Assembly (NCBI RefSeq): GCF_000373925.1
Contig: NZ_KB892707.1
Coordinates: 62,001-126,000, forward strand
Source of the DNA: Actinopolymorpha alba DSM 45243
GTDB taxonomy: Bacteria > Actinomycetota > Actinomycetes > Propionibacteriales > Actinopolymorphaceae
Length of the DNA stretch: 64,000 nt
Direction: 5' to 3'
Below, in pieces: positions 27,187 to 35,748 of this stretch. Every line of letters begins with the position of its first letter. The first letter of the stretch is position 1. A program made the position numbers and the translations under genes. The notes under the pieces are model-generated. The model did not search any database. It saw only the letters and a list, made by a program, of their open reading frames with translations, and was not told the origin of the DNA.

Positions 27187-28236
27187 TCAGGCTGCGGCGC
27201 GGTCGTCGAGTGGGCGGCGGCGCAGTGCGGTGTCGGTCAGCGAGCGCGGGGGAAAGAGCGCGTTGGGGTTGTATCGGTTGGTCCCGGGCGGCACGATTTC
27301 GTCGATCCGGTCGAGGGTCGCATTGTCCAGGGTGAGCGCGGCGCCCTTGAGTAGATCCTCCAGTTGTTGCATGGTCCGCGGTCCGATGATCGCCGAGGTG
27401 ACGGCGGGGTGGGCCACGGTGAAGGCTACGGCCAGCTGTGGGAGGGTGCAGCCGATGCTTGTCGCGAGTTCGACAAGCTGTTCGACGATGTCGAGCTTGG
27501 CGGCATTTTCAGCGACCGTGGGATCGAATTGCGCCGGCCGAAGTGCGGCACGGCCGGTTGACAGGTCGATGGGCTGGTCCTTGCGGTACCTGCCGGTGAG
27601 GAACCCGAAGGCGAGTGGGCTCCAGACCAGTACCCCCATTCCGTAGCGCTGGCAGACGGGCAGGAGCGAGGACTCGATCCCGCGGGCCAGAATCGAGTAG
27701 GGCGGCTGCTCGGTGCGGAAGCGTCCGAGGCCGCGACGCTCGGAGACGTTGTGTGCCTCGACGATCTCCTCAGCCGGGAACGTTGAGCAACCGAAGGCGC
27801 GGATCTTTCCCTGGTGCACGAGGTCGCTGAGCACCGAGAGCGTCTCCTCGATGTCGGTAGAGTGGTCGGGGCGGTGGACCTGGTAGAGGTCGATCCAGTC
27901 GGTGTTCAGGCGCTTGAGGCTGCCCTCGACCGCCTTGAGGATCCAACGCCGTGAGTTGCCACTGCGGTTGCGGCCCTCGCCCATTTGGAAGTGCGCTTTG
28001 GTGGCGAGGACGACGTCGTTACGGCGCCCCCGCAGCGCCTTTCCCACGATTTCCTCGGACTCACCCTGTCCATACATGTCGGCGGTGTCGACGAAGTTGA
28101 TCCCCTGGTCGAGCGCGGCGTGGATGATGCGGGCACAGTCGTCGTGGTCGGAGTTGCAGCCAGCCTGGAACATCATGGTCCCGAGGCAATGGACACTGAC
28201 CTCGATACCGGTTCCGCCGAGGGTGCGATAGCGCAT
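27187..28236 (-). CDS. Aldo/keto reductase under MerR control
   Basis: NADPH-dependent TIM-barrel oxidoreductase of 349 residues. The catalytic tetrad can be placed in FVDTADMYGQGESEE (Asp and Tyr), LATKAHF (Lys) and LYQVHRPD (His). The C-terminal cofactor site reads AIIGPRTMQQLEDLL. It resembles the YhdN/GSP69-type general-stress reductases. It is divergent from a MerR regulator gene, and its promoter has the stretched 19-bp spacer with an operator inside, so induction by reactive aldehydes or redox stress is likely (inference). Confidence 0.9.
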   Translation of the reverse strand: MRYRTLGGTGIEVSVHCLGTMMFQAGCNSDHDDCARIIHAALDQGINFVDTADMYGQGESEEIVGKALRGRRNDVVLATKAHFQMGEGRNRSGNSRRWILKAVEGSLKRLNTDWIDLYQVHRPDHSTDIEETLSVLSDLVHQGKIRAFGCSTFPAEEIVEAHNVSERRGLGRFRTEQPPYSILARGIESSLLPVCQRYGMGVLVWSPLAFGFLTGRYRKDQPIDLSTGRAALRPAQFDPTVAENAAKLDIVEQLVELATSIGCTLPQLAVAFTVAHPAVTSAIIGPRTMQQLEDLLKGAALTLDNATLDRIDEIVPPGTNRYNPNALFPPRSLTDTALRRRPLDDRAAA

Positions 28237-28298
28237 GGTGATACTCCCTTATTGATTCAACCGATCACACAAAGCGACAGAAGCGTCGATCGCACGGG

Positions 28299-28330
28299 GA
28301 CTCTAGGATCTAGAGTCGGCTCTAGGTCAA
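28299..28330 (-). promoter_or_regulatory. MerR-type promoter with 19-bp spacer
   Basis: Read on the minus strand: -35 TTGACC (28325-28330), then a 19-bp spacer holding CTAGAGCCGACTCTAG, then -10 TAGAGT (28300-28305). A 19-bp spacer carrying a palindrome is the hallmark of MerR-activated promoters. An overlapping repeat GACTCTAG-GAT-CTAGAGTC spans 28299-28317. The reductase start codon lies about 60 bp downstream. Confidence 0.75.
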
Positions 28331-28348
28331 CCCGCTACCCTGCACGCC

Positions 28349-28810
28349 ATGGCTGAGGTCACAACAAGTCTGAGCATCGGACAGGTCGCCGAACGCACCG
28401 GCTTGAGCGTTCACGCCCTGCGCTTCTACGAGCACGAGGGCCTCTTCGTCAACCCCGTGCAACGCGGATCTGGCGGGCGGCGCATCTACAGCCAGGATGA
28501 CGTGGACTGGCTCACCGTCTGCATCATTCTCCGAGCCTCAGGCATGCCCCTGCCCGCGCTCCGCCGATACGCCGACCTCGTCAGAAAGGGAGCCGGAAAC
28601 GAGGAAGAACGGCTCACGGTCCTGCGCGAGCACCAAGCGCACGTCACCACCCAGATCGGCAGGCTCACCGAATGCCTGGATCTGATCACGTTCAAGGTCG
28701 GCGTGTATGAGGACCTCCTCGATCAGGGCGGCGCCGCTGACCACCAATGTCACGCTTCATCCCCTTCGACAGACGAAGAACAACCACCAATATCATCTGC
28801 CAGTTCATAG
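28349..28810 (+). CDS. MerR-family transcriptional regulator
   Basis: Winged-helix activator of 153 residues. The N-terminal MerR HTH reads SIGQVAERTGLSVHALRFYEHEGL, followed by a second helical pair (RRIYSQDDVDWLTVCIILRASGMPL) and a dimerisation coiled coil (EERLTVLREHQAHVTTQIGRLTECLDL). The C-terminal tail of about 25 residues is Ser/Pro-rich and carries one Cys-His pair (HQCH) but no clear metal-binding loop. It probably twists the divergent promoter at 28299-28330 to activate the aldo/keto reductase and perhaps itself. Effector unknown. Confidence 0.88.
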   Translation: MAEVTTSLSIGQVAERTGLSVHALRFYEHEGLFVNPVQRGSGGRRIYSQDDVDWLTVCIILRASGMPLPALRRYADLVRKGAGNEEERLTVLREHQAHVTTQIGRLTECLDLITFKVGVYEDLLDQGGAADHQCHASSPSTDEEQPPISSASS

Positions 28811-28819
28811 AGATGATTC

Positions 28820-28872
28820 GTGATCATGAAGGTCTTCGGGACGTAGAGCCCTTTCTGGCTTCATGTTTCACC
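28820..28872. repeat. GATCATGAAG-family palindromic repeat
   Basis: GTGATCATGAAGG opens and CTTCATG-TTTCACC closes a ~53-bp imperfect hairpin with AGCCC in the centre. It is close kin to 39595-39647 and 39678-39724. It lies between the convergent merR-type gene and the second aldo/keto reductase and may serve as a terminator. Confidence 0.6.
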
Positions 28873-28924
28873 GAACCCGGCTAGGCGGTGATCCTGAGCC
28901 GTCGCCTACGCACGCCTCGCCTTC

Positions 28925-29974
28925 TTACGCCGAGAGTGCGGCCTCGATCTCCGCGAGCTGCTCGCTGGTCAGCGTGACGCGACCGGCCGCGGCGTTCGAC
29001 TCCAGTTGCGCGACGGTGGAGCTGCTTGGGATCTGCGGTCCCATGCCGGGCAGCGTGAGGAGGTACGCCAGTGCGAGTTGGCTCACCTCGATCTCCCACG
29101 CCTCGGCCAGCTTCACCAACCGGCGTACCACCGCGAGCTTCTCGGGCGTCGCTGCCGCGGCCAGCCGGCCCTCGTCGTGGAGGCGGTCACCCGCGCCCGC
29201 CTTCGCCGGGTCGAGGTACCTCGTGGTCAGCAGTCCACCAGCGAGCGGGCTGTAGGGGACGTAGGCGACCCCCTGCGCCGCGCAGAGCTCCAGGGCGCCC
29301 ACGAACCGTTCCGGCTCGCGGTTCACCGGGTCGAACTGGTTTTGTACGGCGACCGGACGGCAGCGCCGCGACAATGTCTCCTGGACCTTCAGGTAATCCG
29401 CGAGCTGGTCCCGCGTGAAGTTGGAGACGGCGAAGTAGCGGACGACGCCCTGGCGTACCAGATCTTCGATCGTCTCCAGGCTCTCCTCGATCGGCACGCC
29501 CGGGTCGAAGCGGTGGAAGTACAGCACGTCCACGTAGTCGAGCTGCAGACGGGCGAGCGAGGCACGCAACGCGTCCACGATGTTGGTCCGCGACAGCCCG
29601 GAGTGGTTGGGCGTCGCGCCGTCCATGCCACCGTGCAGCTTCGTCGCCAACACGATGTTGCGGCGCTGCTCCGGGTTGGCCCGCAGCCACCGCCCGATCA
29701 GGCGTTCGGAGTTACCGGAGCCGGCGTTGTAGCGGTTGGCGGTGTCCCAGAACGTCACGCCGAGCTCGATCGCCCGGTCGAAGATCGCGAACGCCGTCCG
29801 CTCGTCGACTCGGGCGCCGTCGCCGGTGTGCGGGTATCCGAACTTCCAGGTGCCCAGGCCGATCGCCGAAGCCTGCAGCCCCGACGCGCCGACGCGGCGG
29901 TACGGCATGCCGTTGAACTCCTCGGCCATGAACGGAACGTCGTACAGGTCCGGGCGTGGGGTCAGGTAGTCCAT
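28925..29974 (-). CDS. Aldo/keto reductase
   Basis: Second NAD(P)H-dependent aldo/keto reductase, 349 residues. The tetrad positions are in TFWDTANRYNAGSGNSE (Asp, Tyr), VLATKLHGG (Lys) and LYFHRFDPG (His). The protein begins MDYLTPRPDLYDVPFMAEEFNGMPYRRVG. The ATG at 29974 is preceded by GAGAGGAC; a longer reading adds 29 unconserved residues. The closest feel is to the YghZ/galactose-dehydrogenase-like AKRs, but the substrate cannot be told. It shares little sequence with the MerR-linked reductase at 27187 beyond family motifs. Confidence 0.88.
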   Translation of the reverse strand: MDYLTPRPDLYDVPFMAEEFNGMPYRRVGASGLQASAIGLGTWKFGYPHTGDGARVDERTAFAIFDRAIELGVTFWDTANRYNAGSGNSERLIGRWLRANPEQRRNIVLATKLHGGMDGATPNHSGLSRTNIVDALRASLARLQLDYVDVLYFHRFDPGVPIEESLETIEDLVRQGVVRYFAVSNFTRDQLADYLKVQETLSRRCRPVAVQNQFDPVNREPERFVGALELCAAQGVAYVPYSPLAGGLLTTRYLDPAKAGAGDRLHDEGRLAAAATPEKLAVVRRLVKLAEAWEIEVSQLALAYLLTLPGMGPQIPSSSTVAQLESNAAAGRVTLTSEQLAEIEAALSA

Positions 29975-30095
29975 GCCGTCCTCTCGTCTCGGGTTGGGCG
30001 CACGGGGCAGGTGGGCCAGCGCCGGGATGGGTTCCTCGATGCTCGATCCTTCCCGAGTCACGCGATCAGGGGAAGGCGCTTTCCGGTCTTGGTTC

Positions 30096-31595
30096 TCAGC
30101 TCCGCGTGCGCGCTTCCTCCGCGGGGCGGCGGGTGCACGGATGCTGGCAGGCCTGCCGGACTCCTGGCAACGGATTCGTCGTGACCGCCACGCCTCGGCG
30201 TACCGTCAGCAGCGCGATCACCCCACCAAGTCCGCACAGGCCCGCCGCGATCAGCATCGCCCGGCTGAATCCCGGCCCCAACGGCCCGCCGTGGGTGCTG
30301 ATGCCGGCCAGCGGCGGGAGCACGGCGACGGCGAGCAGCGACGCCGTACGCGCGACCGCGTTGTTGACGCCCGAAGCCGTGCCGACCTGGTGCTCGGGTA
30401 CGGACGCGAGCACGGTCGACGTGAGGGGTGCCACGGTGATCGTCAGTCCCAGACCGAAGATCGCGACCGCCGGCAGGATCACGGTCCAGTACGACGCACC
30501 CGGCACGATCCGCGACATCAGCGCGAGCCCGACCCCCGCCACCAGCGGCCCCAGCGTCATCGGCGCGCGCGGGCCGACCCGTTGGGCGAACGCGCCCATC
30601 CGTGACGACAGCAGCAACATCAGCACGGTGATCGGCAGCGTCGCGACACCCGCCACCAGGGCGGAGTAGCCAAGCGACTGTTGCAGTTGCAGGGCGACGA
30701 GGAAGAGCGCGCCGCCGAGCGACGCGTACACCGTGAACGTCGTGAGGTTCGCGCCGGTGAACTGGCGCGAACGGAAGACGTCGAGCGGCAGTAGCGGGGC
30801 CCGGCTGCGCGCCTCGATCACGGGGAACGCCACCAGCCCGAGGACACCGACAGCGATCGCGACGATGGTACGGGTGGTCCATCCGGTCGAGGGGAACTCG
30901 ATCATCGTGTACGTCAGCCCGGTGAGGCCGAGGGTGATCGCGGCGGCTCCAGCCAGGTCGAGCCGCGCCGGCGCGCTCGGGTCCCGGCTCTCGGGCACGT
31001 GTCGCAGGGTGACCCACAGGGCGGCCGCCGTGAGCGGCAGGTTGAGGAAGAACACCCACCGCCAGGACGCCGCGACCACCAGCCAGCCACCCACGAACGG
31101 CCCGATCGCCGAGGCGACGCCGGTGAGTCCCGCCCACAGCCCCACGGCCCGGCCCCGGTCGTCGGAACGCAGCGACGCGTCGATCAACGCCAGGCTGCCG
31201 GGTACCAACAGCGCACCACCGACGCCTTGGACCAGGCGGGCGACGATGAGCGCCGGACCGGTGGGGGCGAGCCCGCAGGCCAACGAGGCCAGCGTGAACG
31301 CGACGAGCCCGATCGAGAAGACCAGCCGCCGGCCGTACCGATCGCCGAGGACGCCGCCCAACAACAGCAGCGCACTCAACGACAGCAGGTAGCCGTCGAG
31401 GACCCACTGCTGCACGACCAGTCCGCCGCCGAGGTCGCGGCCGATCGCTGGCAAGGCGATGTTGACAACCGAGCCGTCCAGGAGCGCCACCCCGGAGCCG
31501 AGAACGGCGGCGAGGACGATGCGGCGGCCGCGGGCGGAGGCCAGTTCGATGGACTGCCTCGCCTCTGGTGGCCTCGCAGGCGACGGCACGCTCAT
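30096..31595 (-). CDS. MFS drug exporter, DHA2 (EmrB/QacA) family
   Basis: Proton-driven exporter of 499 residues with about 14 hydrophobic segments. Motif C-like and family stretches include LLDGSVVNIALPAIGRDL, GVLGDRYGRRLVFSIGL, RLVQGVGGALLVPGSLALI and GPFVGGWLVVAASWRWVFFLNLP. The C-terminal ~30 residues are hydrophilic and Arg-rich. No regulator is adjacent. It is transcribed away from the DEAD-box helicase, with a 317-bp gap between the two starts. Substrate unknown. Confidence 0.9.
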   Translation of the reverse strand: MSVPSPARPPEARQSIELASARGRRIVLAAVLGSGVALLDGSVVNIALPAIGRDLGGGLVVQQWVLDGYLLSLSALLLLGGVLGDRYGRRLVFSIGLVAFTLASLACGLAPTGPALIVARLVQGVGGALLVPGSLALIDASLRSDDRGRAVGLWAGLTGVASAIGPFVGGWLVVAASWRWVFFLNLPLTAAALWVTLRHVPESRDPSAPARLDLAGAAAITLGLTGLTYTMIEFPSTGWTTRTIVAIAVGVLGLVAFPVIEARSRAPLLPLDVFRSRQFTGANLTTFTVYASLGGALFLVALQLQQSLGYSALVAGVATLPITVLMLLLSSRMGAFAQRVGPRAPMTLGPLVAGVGLALMSRIVPGASYWTVILPAVAIFGLGLTITVAPLTSTVLASVPEHQVGTASGVNNAVARTASLLAVAVLPPLAGISTHGGPLGPGFSRAMLIAAGLCGLGGVIALLTVRRGVAVTTNPLPGVRQACQHPCTRRPAEEARTRS

Positions 31596-31912
31596 GACCA
31601 GGACCCTTCCGTTTGTCGCCGCAGTCCCTCCATGGTGTACCCACAGGTGCGGGTGGTCCCTCCCGGGCGATGCCCGGGTGGGGCCGGAACCACACAGCCC
31701 GGTACACTCTCCACGCGACGGCGTCCGCCGTCTCTCGTGCGGGCGAGCCGCCCGCGTGGTCGCCTCCGAGTGTTCCGTTCCCGTCCGCGGGCATGCGCGG
31801 AGTGGTTCCCTGTGTGAAGGGCCAGTCCAGCGCGAGCGTCTAGCCCGTTGTCGTCGTGCGTGCCACCGACCGGAAGTTGCGGCCGCTGTTCACGACGGAG
31901 CACTAGTTCTTT
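31596..31912. other. 317-bp divergent regulatory gap
   Basis: Between the MFS exporter and the helicase, with no convincing gene. It holds a compact hairpin CCCGGGC-GAT-GCCCGGG (31662-31678). The last ~80 bases before the helicase start could be a long untranslated leader, as is common for cold-inducible DEAD-box helicase genes. No clear promoter consensus could be assigned. Confidence 0.4.
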
Positions 31913-33715
31913 ATGCCCCAATCGTCCTCATCGGATTCCTACCGCGCCGCCAACACCAGCTCGTTCCAGGGGCGCGACGGCAGTTCCCACCGCACCAACT
32001 CCCGGCGCTCTGACTTCCGCCGCACCGAAACCCGCCGCACCAACCCGCGTCGCGGCGACGGTGGGTACACCGGTTCACGCAACGGCGAGTCCCGCGTCAC
32101 CGAGTTCCGCGGCCGCGAGTCCCGGAACGGCGAGTCCCGCAACGGCCAGTACCGGGACCGTGAATTCCGGAACGGCGAGTCGCGGGACCGTGAGTTCCGC
32201 AGTACGGACTCCCGGCGTACCGAGTCGCGGCGCGGCCAGTCGCGCCGTTCTGATCAGTTCCGCGGCCGTCCGCGGGAGCGTGGCGGCGCTCAGCAGCGGG
32301 AGCGGGCCATCGACCCCGCCAGCGTCCTCGAACGCGAACTCGAGGCTGCCCTCGACGCCGCCGCCGCGGTCGAGCCGGCCGACCTCCCGACCCAGTTCGC
32401 CGAAACCGGATTGCCCGCTCGCCTGGTGGAAGCCCTCGCCCGGCGCGGGATCGAGCAGCCCTTCCCGATCCAGGCGCGGACCCTGCCGGACGCGCTGGCC
32501 GGCCGGGATGTCCTCGGACGCGCGCAGACCGGCTCGGGCAAGACGCTGGGGTTCGGCCTGCCGATGCTCGCCCGCCTCGGTGGGGATTCCCGCGAGCCCG
32601 GCAAACCTCGTGGCCTTGTGCTGGTGCCCACCCGCGAACTCGCGCAACAGGTCGCGGACGCGCTGACACCGCTCGGGCGGCGGCTCGGCCTCGAACTCAC
32701 CACGGTGTACGGCGGTGCGTCGATGCGGCGCCAGGTGATGGCGCTGCGTGCGGGGGTCGACATCGTGGTCGCGACGCCGGGGCGCCTGATCGACCTCACC
32801 GAGCAGGGGGAGTGCGACCTGTCCGAGGTGAGCATCAGCGTCCTGGACGAAGCCGACTACATGGCCGACCTCGGGTTCCTGCCGGCGGTGACCCGGCTCC
32901 TCGACATGACGCCGACCGGTGGGCAGCGGCTGCTGTTCTCGGCCACCCTGGACCGGGGTGTGAGCCGGTTGGTGGATCGCTACCTGACGGATCCGGCGTT
33001 CCACGCCGTCGCCCCGGCGGCCGCGCCGGTCGAGTCGGTCGAACACCGCGTCTTCACCCTGAGCCCCGATGACAAGGTGGCGGTCGCAGCGGAGATCGCC
33101 TCGCGGCCCGGCCGCACCCTCTTCTTCGTACGCACCAAGCACGGCGCCGACCGGCTGGTCAAGCAACTCCACCAGGAAGGTATCGAGTCGGCCGCCATCC
33201 ACGGCAACCTCAAGCAGGGCGCCCGCCGTAAGGCGCTGGCTGGGTTCGCCTCCGGTGCGCCCAGGGTGCTCATCGCCACCGATGTCGCGGCACGCGGTAT
33301 CCACGTCGATGACGTCGACCTCGTGGTGCACTACGACCCGTCGGCTGATCACAAGGACTACCTCCACCGGTCGGGCCGGACGGCGCGGGCCGGCGCCAGC
33401 GGCACCGTGATCTCGTTGATCTTCCCCGACCAGTCCCGCGACGTGGCCAAGCTGCACAAGCTGGCGAAGGTCAGCGCGACCGTCGTCGAGGTGGCGCCGG
33501 GGCACGAGGCCGTCCGCGACGTGGCGGCCTCCGGCACGCCGATCGTCGTACGCCGTCCAGAGCCTCTGGAGGCCCGGCGCCAGAACGCGCGGCCCCGGCA
33601 GCGCGGCCAGCGCGCCGATCGCTTCGAGGGTGCCAAGCGTTCGTGGCGGCCCAAGCGCCCGAAGGGTGACCGCAGGCCGCGGCAGGAGGACGGCGCGCGT
33701 CGCCGGGCGTCCTAA
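31913..33715 (+). CDS. DEAD-box RNA helicase with repetitive Arg-rich N-terminus
   Basis: RhlE/CsdA-type ATP-dependent RNA helicase. The helicase core spans residues about 155-510: Q motif FPIQ, motif I AQTGSGKT (204-211), PTRELA, TPGR, DEAD (312-315), SAT (343-345), ATDVAARG and HRSGRTARAG. The first ~130 residues are low-complexity, built of short units such as NGESR, DREFR and RRTESR, and the last ~50 are Arg/Lys-rich (RPRQRGQRAD, RPKRPKGDRRPRQ). Both tails probably bind RNA and may promote phase separation. Roles in ribosome assembly or RNA decay, especially in the cold, are typical. ATG start; total 600 residues. Confidence 0.93.
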   Translation: MPQSSSSDSYRAANTSSFQGRDGSSHRTNSRRSDFRRTETRRTNPRRGDGGYTGSRNGESRVTEFRGRESRNGESRNGQYRDREFRNGESRDREFRSTDSRRTESRRGQSRRSDQFRGRPRERGGAQQRERAIDPASVLERELEAALDAAAAVEPADLPTQFAETGLPARLVEALARRGIEQPFPIQARTLPDALAGRDVLGRAQTGSGKTLGFGLPMLARLGGDSREPGKPRGLVLVPTRELAQQVADALTPLGRRLGLELTTVYGGASMRRQVMALRAGVDIVVATPGRLIDLTEQGECDLSEVSISVLDEADYMADLGFLPAVTRLLDMTPTGGQRLLFSATLDRGVSRLVDRYLTDPAFHAVAPAAAPVESVEHRVFTLSPDDKVAVAAEIASRPGRTLFFVRTKHGADRLVKQLHQEGIESAAIHGNLKQGARRKALAGFASGAPRVLIATDVAARGIHVDDVDLVVHYDPSADHKDYLHRSGRTARAGASGTVISLIFPDQSRDVAKLHKLAKVSATVVEVAPGHEAVRDVAASGTPIVVRRPEPLEARRQNARPRQRGQRADRFEGAKRSWRPKRPKGDRRPRQEDGARRRAS

Positions 33716-33778
33716 CGATTCTGGTCGGTTCCCGCTCCGTTCAAGCTGCCGCGATCTGCCGGCGCGAGGGCCGTTCCA

Positions 33779-33864
33779 AATGATCACGTATACGTGGCGC
33801 GTACCTGCTTCACCTGGCATCGACACCATGTGAAGCAGGCAATGACCACGTATACGTGATCATT
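33779..33864. repeat. Palindrome-ended intergenic element, copy 2
   Basis: Inverted repeats AATGATCACGTATACGTGG (33779-33797) and its complement (33846-33864) enclose an inner hairpin CCTGCTTCAC/GTGAAGCAGG (33804-33813 and 33830-33839). The right half is nearly identical to the copy at 15356-15451. It lies between the convergent helicase and ctaA genes. The surrounding 33716-33955 gap has no gene. Confidence 0.75.
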
Positions 33865-33955
33865 CAGGCCGCTGAGAGGCCCGCGTGACCGCCTACACGT
33901 CAGTCCGCGCCCAAAGCGCGGTAATCAGGCGTGGATGGTGATTCGCCGGGCGGGG

Positions 33956-34903
33956 TCAGCCCTTGGATCCGGCGCCGACCGGTGCGAACTCGGTAGGCCC
34001 TGCCGGCGCGGGAGCGTCCACGTTGACACGTTCTCGCGTACCCAACATCGTCCAAATCGCCGCGGCCACAGTGAGGGCCGCGCCGAGCAGGTGGGCGCCG
34101 ACGATGACCGCCGGCAGTCCGGTGAAGTACTGCGTGAAGCCGACCACTCCCTGAGCGAGCTCGGCGATCAGGAGCCAGGTGGCGGCCCGCTGGGCGCGCG
34201 CCGGAGCGCCCGTCGCGCGGAGGGCGACCAGGGTCCCGATCGTCAGACCGACGAGGAGGAACACCAGGTCCGCGTGCAGCTGGCTCATCATCTCGGGATC
34301 GAGGCCGTTACGGGGCGCTCGCGCGTCGCCGGCGTGCGGGCCGCTTCCCGTCACGATGGTCCCGACGTACATCACAACGAAGGTGACCACGAACGTCGCG
34401 ATGGCCAACCGGCGTACCGGCACCGGCACCGTCGGGCGCACCGGCCCTTCCGGCTCGCCCACCCGCCGCACGAGAACGACCGCGACCGTGATGAGGGCCG
34501 GCGACACCAGGAAGTGCGCCGAGACCACCCAGGGGTTGAGGTCGGTCAGGACGGTCATACCGCCCATCACGGCCTGGAACGGAATGCCCAGCAGCAGCAC
34601 CGTCGACAGGCGGATCAGGTCACGCCGGCGCGGTCGCATCCGCAGCGCGGCGAGCCAGGCCAGGCCGACAACGATGGCGACCACGAAGGTCAGCAGGCGG
34701 TTGCCGAACTCGATCAACCCGTGGATCCCGAGCTCGGGGTGCGAGACGAACGACTCGCTGCTGCACTGCGGCCAACTCGGGCAGCCGAGCCCTGATCCGG
34801 TGAGCCGGACCGCGCCGCCGGTGACGACGATGAGGATGTTGGCGACCAGGGACGCGAGCGCGAGCCCCCGCATCTGCGGGACGGTCGGGCGGGGAAGAGG
34901 CAC
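33956..34903 (-). CDS. ctaA: Heme A synthase (COX15/CtaA family)
   Basis: Membrane enzyme that oxidises the C8 methyl of heme O to the formyl group of heme A for aa3-type cytochrome oxidase. About eight transmembrane helices are visible in 315 residues. Family features are VVTGGAVRLTGSGLGCPSWPQC with a cysteine pair in the first loop, then HGLIEFGNRLLTF, and the second-half histidines in SAHFLVSPALI, QLHADLVFLL and GAHLLGAALT. GTG start at 34903. It lies downstream of the ABC transporter genes on the same strand and works after CtaB (25300-26253). Confidence 0.94.
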   Translation of the reverse strand: MPLPRPTVPQMRGLALASLVANILIVVTGGAVRLTGSGLGCPSWPQCSSESFVSHPELGIHGLIEFGNRLLTFVVAIVVGLAWLAALRMRPRRRDLIRLSTVLLLGIPFQAVMGGMTVLTDLNPWVVSAHFLVSPALITVAVVLVRRVGEPEGPVRPTVPVPVRRLAIATFVVTFVVMYVGTIVTGSGPHAGDARAPRNGLDPEMMSQLHADLVFLLVGLTIGTLVALRATGAPARAQRAATWLLIAELAQGVVGFTQYFTGLPAVIVGAHLLGAALTVAAAIWTMLGTRERVNVDAPAPAGPTEFAPVGAGSKG

Positions 34904-34959
34904 GGGCCAAGCCTAAGAGCGCCCGAGGGCGAACCACCCGGCGGGCACCCGCCAGGCCC

Positions 34960-35748
34960 TTACTCCCAGCGGAACGTACGGGCGGTCGCGACCGCGGCGA
35001 GGACCGCCCACGCCGCCAGGATGCCGAGCGCGATCCCGATGCCGCCCCAGGCGAGTCCTGCCTCCACGCCCAATGCGTGCCGCAGTCCTTCCGCGAGCGC
35101 GCCCGACGGCAACAGCGCGACCACCGGCTGGATGGGGGCGGGGTAGGCCTCGACGGGTACCAACGTCGCGCCGCCCGCGACCAGCAGGAGGTAGACGAGG
35201 TTGGCGGCGGCGAGGGTGGCCTCGGCGCGCAGCGTGCCGGCCATCAGGAGGCCGAGGGCGCCGAACGCCGAGGTGCCCGCGACGATCATGAGGACCGCGG
35301 CGGCGATGCCGGTCGCGTCGACGGCGGGCCGCCAACCCAGCAGCCAGGCAACGGGCACGATGAGCAGCAGCTGGAGCGCCTGGACCAGCAGCACCGCCAG
35401 CACCTTCCCCGCCAGCAGACCCGTCCGGGGAAGTGGCGACGCACCGAGGCGTTTGAGGACGCCGTACCGCCGTTCGAACGCGGTCGCGATGGCCAGGCTG
35501 GTGAACGCGGTCGACATGACCGCCAGCGCGATGACACCAGGTGCGAGTACGTCAATCCGGGGTTGCGCGCCGAGCGACAGGCCCGGCGCGAGAGCGCCCG
35601 CCACGAGCAGCAGGATCGGTACGACCAGGGCCAGGACCAGCTGCTCGCCGTTCCGGAGCAGCAGCCTGGCCTCCATCAGCCCCTGGGCGAGCACCATCCG
35701 GGGAAGCGGTGCGGCGCCTGGTCGCGGCGCGAAGGTTCCAGTGGTCAC
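34960..35748 (-). CDS. ABC-2 type transporter permease
   Basis: Integral membrane subunit, 262 residues with six predicted helices, of an exporter paired with the ATPase encoded just upstream. The ABC-2 landmark FERRYGVLKRLGASPLPR is present. The start is GTG at 35748, overlapping the ATPase stop as GTGA. In actinobacteria this ATPase-permease pair commonly sits between ctaA and the suf operon. Substrate is unknown: daunorubicin-type drug exporters and heme-related roles have both been suggested for such pairs. 56 bp separate it from ctaA. Confidence 0.88.
   Translation of the reverse strand: MTTGTFAPRPGAAPLPRMVLAQGLMEARLLLRNGEQLVLALVVPILLLVAGALAPGLSLGAQPRIDVLAPGVIALAVMSTAFTSLAIATAFERRYGVLKRLGASPLPRTGLLAGKVLAVLLVQALQLLLIVPVAWLLGWRPAVDATGIAAAVLMIVAGTSAFGALGLLMAGTLRAEATLAAANLVYLLLVAGGATLVPVEAYPAPIQPVVALLPSGALAEGLRHALGVEAGLAWGGIGIALGILAAWAVLAAVATARTFRWE

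Noticed and set aside
30058-31794. 578-codon Arg/Pro-rich minus-strand frame over the MFS exporter
   Set aside because: Out of frame with the exporter, which has clear MFS motifs; the alternative protein is low-complexity Arg/Pro/Gly.
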